Shown here piece by piece: positions 34,965 through 43,837 of a stretch of DNA of 64,000 nucleotides. The notes below the pieces were generated by a model. The model made no database searches. It saw nothing but the letters and a program-made list of their open reading frames with translations, and had not been told where the DNA came from. The DNA lies in the NCBI RefSeq assembly GCF_014841125.1, contig NZ_JACYTQ010000004.1, forward strand, positions 62,001-126,000, given 5' to 3'. The translations under genes were made by a program, and so were the position numbers. This DNA comes from Echinicola arenosa. GTDB taxonomy: Bacteria > Bacteroidota > Bacteroidia > Cytophagales > Cyclobacteriaceae. Numbering within the stretch: the stretch's first letter is position 1; each line of letters opens with the position of its first letter.

Positions 34965-37850
34965 ATGAAGACAATACTTACAACATTCATTTTTGGCCTT
35001 CTGATGCTAGCTTGGACAGCATCAGGCTTGGCCCAGCAGACCAATGGAAGGCAAGGAGGAAGATCCCCTCAGGCCGGCAATTCTATTAAGATTACCGGAA
35101 CCATTATTGATGCCGAAACGGAAGAACCATTGGTTGGGGCCAATGTTATCGTAAAGAATCCAGCTGACTCATTGATGGCAGCCACTGTCACCAATAATAA
35201 AGGCATTTTTGAGTTGGTAAGGCCACGTCTCCAAAATCTCATTATTGAGGTGTCTTACATTGGATATACCAAAATTAAGCAAAATATTGATCAGCGTGGA
35301 CCTATTGATTTGGGCACAGTAAAATTGATGCAGGACAGCAATGAATTGGGTGAGGTTTTAGTGGAAGGACAAGTGCCTGTTGGTGAAATGAAAGGCGATA
35401 CCGCAGTGTTCAATGCAGCGGCCTTTAAGACCAAAGAAAATGGTTATGCCGAGGATCTCATCAAGAAAATTCCGGGTGTGGTTATCGAAAATGGTAAAAT
35501 CCAAGCGCAAGGAGAGGATGTACAAAAAGTACTGGTGGATGGTCGGGAATTTTTCGGAAGCGATCCCAACATTGCCCTGAAAAACCTGCCGGCCAATATG
35601 ATTGACCAAGTAGAAGTTTTGGATCAAAGGTCAGATCAGTCACGCTTGACCGGTTTGGATGATGGAAATTATGCCAAGACCATCAATATTATCACCAAGG
35701 GAGATATGCGTAATGGCTATTTTGGAAGGATATATGGTGGCTATGGCACCGATGACCGTTATGCTGGTGGTGGAAATATCAACTTTTTTAAAGGCGATAA
35801 AAGGATCTCTATCATTGGTCTATCCAATAACATCAATCAGCAAAATTTCTCATCAGAAGATTTGTTGGGGGTTTCCAGTGGAGGTGGTGGCGGAAGAAGA
35901 AGAGGCCCGGGAGGAGGTGGAAATGATAATTTCCTCACAGGGAATAATAACGGTATTTCCAAAACCAATTCTATGGGGCTGAACTACAGTGACCGATGGG
36001 GGGATAAAATCAATTTTTCTGGAAGTTATTTTTTCAATAATTCGATTACGAATCTGATTCAAAGTACCAATACGGAGACAGTAGTTTCAGAGGAGCTGAA
36101 ACAGTTCTATCAGGAAAATTTGATCAGCAATACCAACAACAAGAACCACCGTGTCAATGCAAAAATTGAATATGATATCAATGAAAAGAATTCTTTGATC
36201 ATTAGCCCAAGTTTAAGTTTTCAGCAGAATGACCGTATCAGTGATCAATATGGTCTGAACCTGAATGGAGACTTGGACTCACTCAGTGCGGCCAAGACCT
36301 TAAATGACCGGGTGAGTGAGGGCTTTAACATCGCCAATAACCTGACTTATCGCTATAAGTTTGACAAAAAAGGCAGAACGATTTCCACGAATTTATATAC
36401 AGGATTTAGAAAGAATGACCAGTTCACCAATTTACTAAGTGCGAATAGGGATTTTGTGCGAAATGTAGTGGATACCGTCCTCCAGGAAACCGATGCGCTG
36501 TCAAATGGCTTTAACTATCGGGCCAATGTCACCTATACTGAACCGATCGGTGAAAAATCCATTTTGTCTTTGGATTACCAGATAGGAAATAATAAGAGTG
36601 CTGCAGACCAGAAGACTTATGTGTTAGCGCAAGAACAGAACTTGATGGTATTGGACACCGCCTTGAGTAATGAATTTGATAATAAATTTACCACTCAAAA
36701 AGTAGGTTTGGGTTATCGCTTCAGTGACAATGGCTTTAATGTCAACCTGAATGTGGATTATCAAAATGCTCAGTTGAACAATGAGGCTATTTTTCCTAAA
36801 GAGGCGACGTTTGAAAGGAGTTTTAACAACATTCTGCCCAATGCCAGCATCAATTACCGTAATCGGGAAACAGGCCATAACATGCGATTCAGATACCGAA
36901 CCAGCACGAATGAACCGAGTGTCAACCAATTGCAAAATGTGATTGACAATAGTAATCCTTTACAGATGAGTGTGGGTAACCCGACTTTAGGACAAAGTTA
37001 TAATCATAATTTCTTTATAAACTTTGGGAAGTTTGACATGGAAAAGTCCAAAACACTCTTTGTGTTTGCCAATGCCTCTTTTACCCATGATTATATCGGA
37101 ACACATACTTATGTGGCCAGTCAGGATACTTTGATCAATGGGGATGTTTTGCTACGCCAAGGGGGACAAATTACCCAGCCGGTCAACTTAAAGGGTAATT
37201 GGAATGCGAGGATTTTCTTGAATTATGGATCTCCAATTGAAAAAATTAAATCTAATTTCAATATGAATTCCAGTGTGAGTTATAGCAAATCTCCGGGTAT
37301 GATCAACAACCAGATTAACTATAATGAAACTTTGGGCTTCACGCAGCGTTTATCTTTGACCAGTAATATCAGCAAGGACATCGACTTCACGATAGGTACT
37401 AGCGGAACATACAATATCGTCAATAGTAGCTTGCAGACTTCTTTGGAAAACAACTACTACCAGCAGAATTCCAATATTCAGCTTTATTTCTCTCCCAATG
37501 ATGGAAAACTCTTTGTGAATACCACCATGAACAATACGCTTTATGCTGGTTTATCGGAGGGGTATGACCAATCCATCTGGTTATGGAATGTAGAGGCTGG
37601 TTACCGATTCCTAAAGGACAATAAAGGAGAGTTAAAACTTAGCATTTTTGACCTTTTGGGCGAGAACAATACCATTAGCAGAACAGTATCTGATGTATCT
37701 GTTTCTGATGTGTACTCCAATGCGTTGACCAGTTATGGTCTGGTAACCTTTACGTACATCATCGGTAAATTCAAAAAATCTGAAGAGGACAATAGCGGCA
37801 ATAGGTTCAGAAGGTTCGGCCCACCTCCAGGGGGAGCTAGAAGTTGGTAA
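34965..37850 (+). CDS. Outer-membrane beta-barrel protein with CarboxypepD_reg and TonB-plug-like domains
   Basis: The 961-residue protein has a signal peptide (MKTILTTFIFGLL..GLAQQ), a CarboxypepD_reg-like domain (about 40-125; 'GTIIDAETEEPLVGANVIVKN'), a plug-like domain ('DLIKKIPGVVIENGKIQAQGE', 'VLVDGREFFGSDP', 'NLPANMIDQVEVLDQRSDQ'), and a long barrel of the outer membrane protein beta-barrel 3 type up to the C-terminus. No TonB box was recognised, as is usual for this subfamily. An unusual Gly/Arg-rich stretch occurs at about residues 305-322. No SusD partner is adjacent, so a generic transporter or envelope role is more likely than glycan import. It ends in a GAGGCTGTCTC hairpin. Confidence 0.85.
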   Translation: MKTILTTFIFGLLMLAWTASGLAQQTNGRQGGRSPQAGNSIKITGTIIDAETEEPLVGANVIVKNPADSLMAATVTNNKGIFELVRPRLQNLIIEVSYIGYTKIKQNIDQRGPIDLGTVKLMQDSNELGEVLVEGQVPVGEMKGDTAVFNAAAFKTKENGYAEDLIKKIPGVVIENGKIQAQGEDVQKVLVDGREFFGSDPNIALKNLPANMIDQVEVLDQRSDQSRLTGLDDGNYAKTINIITKGDMRNGYFGRIYGGYGTDDRYAGGGNINFFKGDKRISIIGLSNNINQQNFSSEDLLGVSSGGGGGRRRGPGGGGNDNFLTGNNNGISKTNSMGLNYSDRWGDKINFSGSYFFNNSITNLIQSTNTETVVSEELKQFYQENLISNTNNKNHRVNAKIEYDINEKNSLIISPSLSFQQNDRISDQYGLNLNGDLDSLSAAKTLNDRVSEGFNIANNLTYRYKFDKKGRTISTNLYTGFRKNDQFTNLLSANRDFVRNVVDTVLQETDALSNGFNYRANVTYTEPIGEKSILSLDYQIGNNKSAADQKTYVLAQEQNLMVLDTALSNEFDNKFTTQKVGLGYRFSDNGFNVNLNVDYQNAQLNNEAIFPKEATFERSFNNILPNASINYRNRETGHNMRFRYRTSTNEPSVNQLQNVIDNSNPLQMSVGNPTLGQSYNHNFFINFGKFDMEKSKTLFVFANASFTHDYIGTHTYVASQDTLINGDVLLRQGGQITQPVNLKGNWNARIFLNYGSPIEKIKSNFNMNSSVSYSKSPGMINNQINYNETLGFTQRLSLTSNISKDIDFTIGTSGTYNIVNSSLQTSLENNYYQQNSNIQLYFSPNDGKLFVNTTMNNTLYAGLSEGYDQSIWLWNVEAGYRFLKDNKGELKLSIFDLLGENNTISRTVSDVSVSDVYSNALTSYGLVTFTYIIGKFKKSEEDNSGNRFRRFGPPPGGARSW

Positions 37851-37863
37851 AAAGACATGAGCC

Positions 37864-37904
37864 AAAGAGGCTGTCTCAATAAAAAAGAGACTGCCTCTTT
37901 TTTT
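37864..37904 (+). terminator. Intrinsic terminator of the GAGGCTGTCTC family
   Basis: Arms AAAGAGGCTGTCTC (37864-37877) and GAGACTGCCTCTTT (37887-37900) pair over 14 bp with one mismatch, followed by T4. The core matches the repeats at 8962 and 29856. Confidence 0.75.
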
Positions 37905-37942
37905 ATGCGGGAACAATTTTGATCAGACATAGTTTTTTAATT

Positions 37943-38638
37943 ATGGAAAACTATCTGATAATTGGTGCTTCTTCAGGGATTGGCCGAGAGCTTGCCCTTA
38001 TGCTAAAATTCCAAGGACATGAAGTCTATGGTACCTACTACAAAAATAGACCAGATGCAGCGGAAGGGATTCACTATTTTCCTTTTGCGGCCTTGGATAG
38101 TAGTCTGGACGATGAGCAACTTCCAGATCACCTAAATGGTCTGGCCTATTGTCCGGGAAGTATTTCATTGAAACCATTTTCAAGATTAAAACAGGAAGGC
38201 CTTTTGGAAGACATGAAGCTCAATGTATTCGGAGCAGTGAATGTAATCCAAAAAGTGTTGCCTAAGTTGAAGCAAGCAGACCAATCGTCCATCGTATTGT
38301 TTTCTACCGTAGCGGTACAATTAGGACTGCCCTTTCACACAACTGTGTCCATGGTGAAAGGAGCATTGGAGGGCCTGACCAGGTCATTGGCTGCCGAGCT
38401 GGCTCCTAAAGTGAGAGTGAATGCCATTGCCCCTTCTTTGACAGATACCCCTTTAGCAAAATCCCTGCTCAGTAATGAAGAAAAGAAAAATGCCAATGCC
38501 CAGCGACACCCCTTGCGGCGTGTGGGAGAGTCCCGCGATATTGCTAATATGGCGGCTTTTTTGCTTACAGATCAGTCAAGTTGGATCAGCGGACAAATTC
38601 TTCCCGTGGATGGTGGCATGTCCTCTATGAGAATCTAA
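37943..38638 (+). CDS. Short-chain dehydrogenase/reductase
   Basis: A 231-residue Rossmann-fold oxidoreductase. It has the cofactor motif 'IIGASSGIGRELA' and the active-site lysine region 'MVKGALEGLTRSLAAELAPKVRVNAI', but the usual YxxxK tyrosine position reads 'HTTVSMVKG', so the canonical catalytic Tyr is not evident and catalysis may be altered. The start at 37943 (MENYLIIGA) fits the fold; an upstream ATG in frame is rejected. First gene of a five-gene co-directional cluster that ends with two photolyase-family genes. Confidence 0.85.
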   Translation: MENYLIIGASSGIGRELALMLKFQGHEVYGTYYKNRPDAAEGIHYFPFAALDSSLDDEQLPDHLNGLAYCPGSISLKPFSRLKQEGLLEDMKLNVFGAVNVIQKVLPKLKQADQSSIVLFSTVAVQLGLPFHTTVSMVKGALEGLTRSLAAELAPKVRVNAIAPSLTDTPLAKSLLSNEEKKNANAQRHPLRRVGESRDIANMAAFLLTDQSSWISGQILPVDGGMSSMRI

Positions 38639-38651
38639 ACCAAAAAACAAT

Positions 38652-39152
38652 ATGGAAACCACAGTAAATTTTCAAAATCGAAAAATCAATTGGATTAAGT
38701 TGATCATGTGTGTCCTAGGTGTTATCATCATAGGCAGTATTTCAGGTTTGGCGAACATAGGTAATATAGAAACTTGGTATGCAGGATTGGAGAAGCCCTC
38801 ATTTAACCCGCCCAACAGTATCTTTGCTCCTGTTTGGACTACTTTGTATGGTTTGATGGGAGTTGGACTGTATTTGATATGGTACGCGCCTCAAAGTAAG
38901 GCAAGAAGCCAAGGAGTAAAAGTGTTTTTTATCCAGCTCTCTTTCAATTTTTGCTGGAGCTTTATCTTCTTTTACTTCCACCAACCAGGGCTGGCGGCGA
39001 TAGAGATAGTCTTACTATGGGGGTTGATTGTTTATATGATCAATAGGTTTTATCAGGTGAGTAAAGTAGCCGCTTATTTACAGGTTCCTTATCTCCTATG
39101 GGTGAGTTTTGCTACCGTATTGAATATCAGTATTTGGTGGTTGAACCATTGA
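38652..39152 (+). CDS. TspO/MBR (tryptophan-rich sensory protein) family membrane protein
   Basis: The 166-residue protein has five hydrophobic helices and the TspO features 'WYAGLEKPSFNPPNSIFAPVWTTLYGLMGVGLYLIW', 'FFIQLSFNFCWSFIFF' and a Trp-rich end ('LLWVSFATVLNISIWWLN'). The family binds porphyrins and cholesterol-like ligands and in bacteria tunes photosynthetic or stress responses. It follows the SDR gene by 13 bases. Confidence 0.88.
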   Translation: METTVNFQNRKINWIKLIMCVLGVIIIGSISGLANIGNIETWYAGLEKPSFNPPNSIFAPVWTTLYGLMGVGLYLIWYAPQSKARSQGVKVFFIQLSFNFCWSFIFFYFHQPGLAAIEIVLLWGLIVYMINRFYQVSKVAAYLQVPYLLWVSFATVLNISIWWLNH

Positions 39153-39266
39153 AACATTCAAACCATAAACAATTCTTAATTATTCGGGTTGATTACTTAT
39201 AATAAAAGATTGATCATTTAGCCTGAAGTGCTTTTATGCTTGGGCTATAAACAGCATATTTTGATA

Positions 39267-39758
39267 ATGGCACATTACCAACTCTTTACCGAACAGAAAA
39301 TCCCAGCCTCAGTTGATGAAGTTTGGGAATTTATTTCTTCGCCAGCCAATTTGAAGGAGATCACCCCAGATCATATGGGTTTTGACATTACTTCCAAGAA
39401 CTTGCCTCAAAAAATGCATCCGGGGATGATTATTTCCTATAAAGTCAGCCCATTATTGGGGATTAAAATGACCTGGGTAACAGAAATAACCCAAGTACAG
39501 GAGAAAGAATTTTTTGTGGATGAGCAGCGAATTGGGCCTTATGCTATGTGGCATCACCAACACAGATTGATCCCCTTGGAGGAAGGAGGAGTATTGATGC
39601 AGGACATTGTCACTTATCAGCCACCAATGGGCCCTTTGGGAGCGATAGCCAATGCGGTTTTTATTCGAAAACAACTACAGGGAATTTTCGATTATCGGTT
39701 CAAGGCGGTAGAAGAAAAATTCGGGAAATATCAAGTCCAAGAAGTAATGGAAATGTAG
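39267..39758 (+). CDS. SRPBCC-fold protein
   Basis: A 163-residue protein. The start at 39267 (MAHYQLFTEQKIPA) removes a poorly supported 13-residue extension. START/Bet v1-like features are 'IPASVDEVWEFISSPANLKEITPDHMGF', 'GMIISYKVSPLLGIKMTWVTEI' and 'FVDEQRIGPYAMWHHQHRL', matching the ligand-binding SRPBCC proteins often encoded beside cryptochrome/photolyase genes in Bacteroidota. Ligand unknown. Its stop (39758) is one base from the next start codon. Confidence 0.82.
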   Translation: MAHYQLFTEQKIPASVDEVWEFISSPANLKEITPDHMGFDITSKNLPQKMHPGMIISYKVSPLLGIKMTWVTEITQVQEKEFFVDEQRIGPYAMWHHQHRLIPLEEGGVLMQDIVTYQPPMGPLGAIANAVFIRKQLQGIFDYRFKAVEEKFGKYQVQEVMEM

Positions 39759-39759
39759 G

Positions 39760-40851
39760 ATGAATTTTCCAACCTGTTATGATGAAATCATAAAGCGCGT
39801 GGAACAGGTGAACCCTGTAAACTATGGACGTAACCGCAATTTTATTGATGGGGATGTGACTTACCTTTCTCCCTATATTTCTAGGGGAGTGATTTCCACG
39901 CGTCAAGTCATGCAAATGACCCTTGCTCAAGGATATAATCCTAAAAATATCATTAAGTTTTTACAAGAGCTGGCTTGGCGGGATTACTGGCAGCAAGTAT
40001 GGATCGCTAAAGGGAATGAGATCGATCGAGATCTCAAGCAAGCCCAAGTGCAAGTGGAAAATCATGCCATGTCCAAGGCTATTATAGAAGCTTCCACGGG
40101 TTTGGAAGCTATTGATAAAGCGATTGAGTCATTTTACCAAACTGGTTATTTGCATAACCACGTACGTATGTATTTGGCGGCCATAGCCTGCAACATGGGG
40201 AAAAGCCATTGGTGGGTGCCAGCCAGGTGGATGTATTATCATCTGTTGGATGCAGACTGGGCAAGCAATGCCTTGAGTTGGCAATGGGTGGCGGGAAGCA
40301 ATAGCCACAAAAAATACCTGACGAACCAAGAAAACATTAATAAGTACTGTCATTCCGAACAGCGGGGGACTTTTTTGGACAAGACTTATGAAGAACTGGC
40401 CCAAATGGACATCCCAAAGGAGTTGAAAGAGACGGCTTTACCTGATTTTAAAGTAGTGCTTCCTGAAAATGAAAGCCTGGAAGTAAATACCTCCAAACCA
40501 ACCCTGGTGTACAACTTTTATAACCTTGATCCACTTTGGCGGAGAGAGGAAGAAGCCAACAGGATTTTACTCTTGGAGCCAAGCCATTTTGAGCAGCACC
40601 CTGTTTCTCCTAAAACCATAGGTTTTGTGCAAAAGCTGGCTGAAAATATTCCGGGAGTTCAGGTTTTTGTAGGAGAGTTTTCAGAGTTGGAAAAAAAGAT
40701 TGAAATGCAAGAGGTTTATTACAAAGAACATCCGCTTAATCATCATTACAAAGGCAAAGAAGATCAGCGGGACTGGATGCTTCCCGTGACGGGCTATTAT
40801 CCTTCATTTTTTGCATTTTGGAAAAAGTGCCAAAAGGAGTTAAAAGTTTGA
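39760..40851 (+). CDS. FAD-binding cryptochrome/photolyase-like protein lacking the N-terminal antenna domain
   Basis: The 363-residue protein begins directly with the helical FAD-binding domain (about 1-220): 'YLSPYISRGVISTRQV', 'FLQELAWRDYWQQVW', 'YLHNHVRMYLAAIACN' and 'LLDADWASNALSWQWVAGSNSHKKYL'. The usual N-terminal alpha/beta photolyase domain is absent. The C-terminal ~120 residues instead carry a Rossmann-like pattern ('RILLLEPSHFEQHPVSPKTIGFVQKL', 'GVQVFVGEF'), which looks like an antenna-type domain placed after the FAD domain. A role as a blue-light receptor or photolyase accessory is inferred. Coupled to the SRPBCC gene upstream; the photolyase-related gene follows 43 bases downstream. 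Confidence 0.8.
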   Translation: MNFPTCYDEIIKRVEQVNPVNYGRNRNFIDGDVTYLSPYISRGVISTRQVMQMTLAQGYNPKNIIKFLQELAWRDYWQQVWIAKGNEIDRDLKQAQVQVENHAMSKAIIEASTGLEAIDKAIESFYQTGYLHNHVRMYLAAIACNMGKSHWWVPARWMYYHLLDADWASNALSWQWVAGSNSHKKYLTNQENINKYCHSEQRGTFLDKTYEELAQMDIPKELKETALPDFKVVLPENESLEVNTSKPTLVYNFYNLDPLWRREEEANRILLLEPSHFEQHPVSPKTIGFVQKLAENIPGVQVFVGEFSELEKKIEMQEVYYKEHPLNHHYKGKEDQRDWMLPVTGYYPSFFAFWKKCQKELKV

Positions 40852-40894
40852 GATTTACTTTATGAATTTTTGATGCCGGAAGCCCAAGATTTCT

Positions 40895-42370
40895 ATGAAA
40901 ACTGTTAACCTTATTTTTCCTCATCAGCTCCACCCAGATAGTCCATTATTAGATAATGGGAATCCGGTGTATTTGGTAGAGGAATATTTGTTTTTTAAGC
41001 AATACAAGTTCCATAAGCAAAAACTGATTTTTCATCGGGCCAGTATGAAAGCCTATGAAGATTACCTAAAGAATAAGAAAGTCAAGGTAGACTACCTATC
41101 AAGTACATCAGAAACCTCAGATATCAGAAAGCTGATTCCGCAATTGGCCGAGGATAAAGTAAAGAAGATTTTCCTGATCGACCCAACGGATAACTGGTTG
41201 GAAAAGCGAATAAAAAATGCTTGTGCTGATGTTGGGATCGAATTGGAGATGCATGAAAGCTTATTGTTTTTGAATACCAAAGCAGATTTGGAGGAGTATT
41301 TCGGCAAGAAGAAAAGGTACTTTCAGGCGGATTTTTATGAGCAGCAGAGAAAAAATCGAGGCATACTAATGGAGGGTAAAAAGCCCTATGGCGGAAAATG
41401 GAGCTTTGATTCGGAAAACCGTAAAAAATATCCCAGAAAGAAAAAGCCTCCAAAAGTTCAATGGCCTAAGGAGAACAAATATGTAGCGGAAGCTAAAAGA
41501 TATGTGGACATGCATTTCCATGAAAATTATGGCTTTCTTGATAATTCACCCCACTATCCAATGACCTTCAGAGCGGCAGAGGTCTGGTTTGAGGAATTTC
41601 TGGAAGAGCGATTTTTAGAATTTGGTCCCTATGAAGATGCCATGGTACAGGAGGAGAACATACTCCATCACAGTGTATTGACCCCCCTTCTAAATGTCGG
41701 ATTGCTATCTCCCCAGCAAGTATTGAACCGTGCAATTGCCTATGCAGCAAAGCACGATGTGCCCTTGAATTCTCTAGAAGGATTTGTAAGGCAGATCATG
41801 GGTTGGCGGGAGTTTATCCGCGGAGTGTATGAATGGGATGGATCTGCAGAACGTACAAGAAATTTCTGGGGTTTTCAACGGAAGATACCCAAGGCCTTTT
41901 GGGAGGGCAAGACAGGTGTTGTACCTATTGACAATACGGTTCAGAAAACTTTAAAAGCAGCATATAACCATCATATTGAAAGATTGATGGTCTTAGGCAA
42001 TTTTATGTTGCTTTGTGAGTTTGACCCAGATGAGGTATACCGTTGGTTTATGGAAATGTATATCGATGCCTACGATTGGGTGATGGTCCCCAATGTGTAT
42101 GGCATGAGCCAGTTTGCCGATGGTGGGCTGATGGCCACCAAGCCCTATATCAGCGGTAGCAATTACCTGAAGAAAATGAGTGATTTTCCCAAGGGTGATT
42201 GGGAAGAAATCTGGGATGCTCTATTTTGGCGCTTTATGCATGTACACCGAGACTTTTTGGGGCAAAACCACCGACTAAAGATGCTTCTCAGCACTTTGGA
42301 TAGAATGAGTAAGGAAAAGCGAGAAAAGTTACTATCCAGGGCGGAGAGCTTTTTGAAGGGATTCGGGTGA
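40895..42370 (+). CDS. Photolyase-related protein (PhrB/CryPro-like) without iron-sulphur cysteines
   Basis: A 491-residue protein of the deoxyribodipyrimidine photolyase-related family, homologous to prokaryotic (6-4) photolyases: N-terminal 'NLIFPHQLHPDSPLL' and 'VYLVEEYLFFKQ', then the helical domain with 'LNSLEGFVRQIMGWREFIRGVYEWDG', 'YNHHIERLMVLGNFMLL', 'DAYDWVMVPNVYGMSQFADGG' and 'TKPYISGSNYL'. Known members such as Agrobacterium PhrB bind [4Fe-4S] through four Cys. Here only two Cys exist (C110 and C374), neither at those positions, and the 'SDY-C-x2-C' insertion is replaced by 'SDFPKGDWEE'. Expected to bind FAD and repair (6-4) lesions or sense light. Confidence 0.87.
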   Translation: MKTVNLIFPHQLHPDSPLLDNGNPVYLVEEYLFFKQYKFHKQKLIFHRASMKAYEDYLKNKKVKVDYLSSTSETSDIRKLIPQLAEDKVKKIFLIDPTDNWLEKRIKNACADVGIELEMHESLLFLNTKADLEEYFGKKKRYFQADFYEQQRKNRGILMEGKKPYGGKWSFDSENRKKYPRKKKPPKVQWPKENKYVAEAKRYVDMHFHENYGFLDNSPHYPMTFRAAEVWFEEFLEERFLEFGPYEDAMVQEENILHHSVLTPLLNVGLLSPQQVLNRAIAYAAKHDVPLNSLEGFVRQIMGWREFIRGVYEWDGSAERTRNFWGFQRKIPKAFWEGKTGVVPIDNTVQKTLKAAYNHHIERLMVLGNFMLLCEFDPDEVYRWFMEMYIDAYDWVMVPNVYGMSQFADGGLMATKPYISGSNYLKKMSDFPKGDWEEIWDALFWRFMHVHRDFLGQNHRLKMLLSTLDRMSKEKREKLLSRAESFLKGFG

Positions 42371-42498
42371 AAGGTTTGTGTGAATCAATTTCAGCATATA
42401 AATAGCGTTTAAGCGCTCTAATATTTTTATGGAATTTTGGTGCCTAGTTTAATATTATACCCTTGGAACCTTAAATTTTTTTAAGGTGTTGCGTTTGG

Positions 42499-43221
42499 CT
42501 ATTGTGCTGGGGGTTTCATAAAGTCCCATCTTTTGAAATTCGTGTCCTTAGGGAAAAAATGGAGGATACCATCATAGGCATAGTCCAATTGAAACCTGTA
42601 ATCCGAATTACTAAAGACAATAGTATTATTGGTTAAAGTATAATCGAAGGCCTCATTGGTGTTATTGGGATGTTTTAAAAGGAATTGAGTCACCTTCGGA
42701 CTTATATTGACGGTGTTGTTATCCTTGAAATCAAAGGCTATTCCCTCGGTTAATTCATCTCTGTATTTATTGATCGTATCCAGATTGGCTTGCGGGTATC
42801 TTTCATAACTGAGAATGCTGTATTTTCCCTCCAGCTCAAGTTGCAGCTTTTTGAAATATAATTGGGTATTGTCATGGATATCAATCCTCAACAAACTGTC
42901 TTTGTCAAAGCTAAGCTGAAGTTTTTCCTTTTGGCCTTTATTAAATAGGCTTAGCTTATTTCCTGTCAGTTGGTACTTAAAATGATCATTATCAAAATAG
43001 TGTAGGCCTATATTCATATTCCCCTCAAAAATGAGGGAATCTTGGCCTTTTACCTGTAGTACTCCATTACGGATATCCAAATCTTTGAGCGTGGTATTCC
43101 CTTCTTTGACTATTTTTTCCAAAATATAATAGCCTTCATCCAACTGTTGGTTCTTTTCAGTCTGGCAAGAGAAAATCAATAGTGAAGAGATGATAAGAAC
43201 TGTGGTTTTTAGAGAGGTCAT
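42499..43221 (-). CDS. Lipoprotein of unknown function
   Basis: The 240-residue protein starts with a lipoprotein signal peptide ending 'LLIFSC' (Cys near residue 19). The mature part is beta-rich with repeated 'L.F..D.L' strands, lipocalin-like in appearance, but I cannot assign a family. The next gene on the same strand is another lipoprotein, 57 bases upstream, so the two may be co-transcribed. Confidence 0.68.
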   Translation of the reverse strand: MTSLKTTVLIISSLLIFSCQTEKNQQLDEGYYILEKIVKEGNTTLKDLDIRNGVLQVKGQDSLIFEGNMNIGLHYFDNDHFKYQLTGNKLSLFNKGQKEKLQLSFDKDSLLRIDIHDNTQLYFKKLQLELEGKYSILSYERYPQANLDTINKYRDELTEGIAFDFKDNNTVNISPKVTQFLLKHPNNTNEAFDYTLTNNTIVFSNSDYRFQLDYAYDGILHFFPKDTNFKRWDFMKPPAQ

Positions 43222-43278
43222 GTTTGGGTTTAATATAATGAAAAGAGTGGTTTTGTATTTAGCTTATAGACATCAAGA

Positions 43279-43704
43279 TTAATTCAAAGTCCATCGACCC
43301 TTATCCTTCTCCAAGGATAGGGTCACCAATTCTAGTTGATTATTAAGGGTCAAATAATATAAAAGATCAATCTTGCTCTTGGATTCGTTGACGGCGAAGG
43401 AGATACAGTCAATTCGAAATGACGCTGTTCTGTTTAGATCTATCTTATTTTCGAATTCAGATCTGTCAATGACTTTGTGAATATCATCCTCTAATCCAAA
43501 AAAAGAAATTTTATTTTCAAGCATCAAACCCTTGGTAAAAGGAAATTGAACCCTTTTGAATTTGAGCCGATTGAAGAGGCGGTATTTGGTGCCATCGATC
43601 GTTTTTTCTTTGGTCTTTATTGATTTTTTCTCGGAGTAGGAGACGCCACATGAGGTAAAAACTAAAGTGATCAGGCCTAAAAAATATACTTTGCTCTTGG
43701 TCAT
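43279..43704 (-). CDS. Small lipoprotein of unknown function
   Basis: The 141-residue protein has a lipoprotein signal peptide ending 'LVFTSC' (Cys near residue 19). It is Lys/Phe-rich with predicted beta strands; no recognised domain. It lies just upstream (minus strand) of the second lipoprotein, and the pair looks like an accessory envelope unit. AT content is higher than in the surrounding core genes. Confidence 0.62.
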   Translation of the reverse strand: MTKSKVYFLGLITLVFTSCGVSYSEKKSIKTKEKTIDGTKYRLFNRLKFKRVQFPFTKGLMLENKISFFGLEDDIHKVIDRSEFENKIDLNRTASFRIDCISFAVNESKSKIDLLYYLTLNNQLELVTLSLEKDKGRWTLN

Positions 43705-43837
43705 GGTTATTTATTATTGGTCAATCCTTTAAATAGCATTGCCTTAGGATCATTTCTTAAAAGAATAGATAGTCAATGGTTTAAGTCATGTCTGTTCAAA
43801 GGAATAAAAACTAAAACTAAGGGTTTGGTATAAATAA

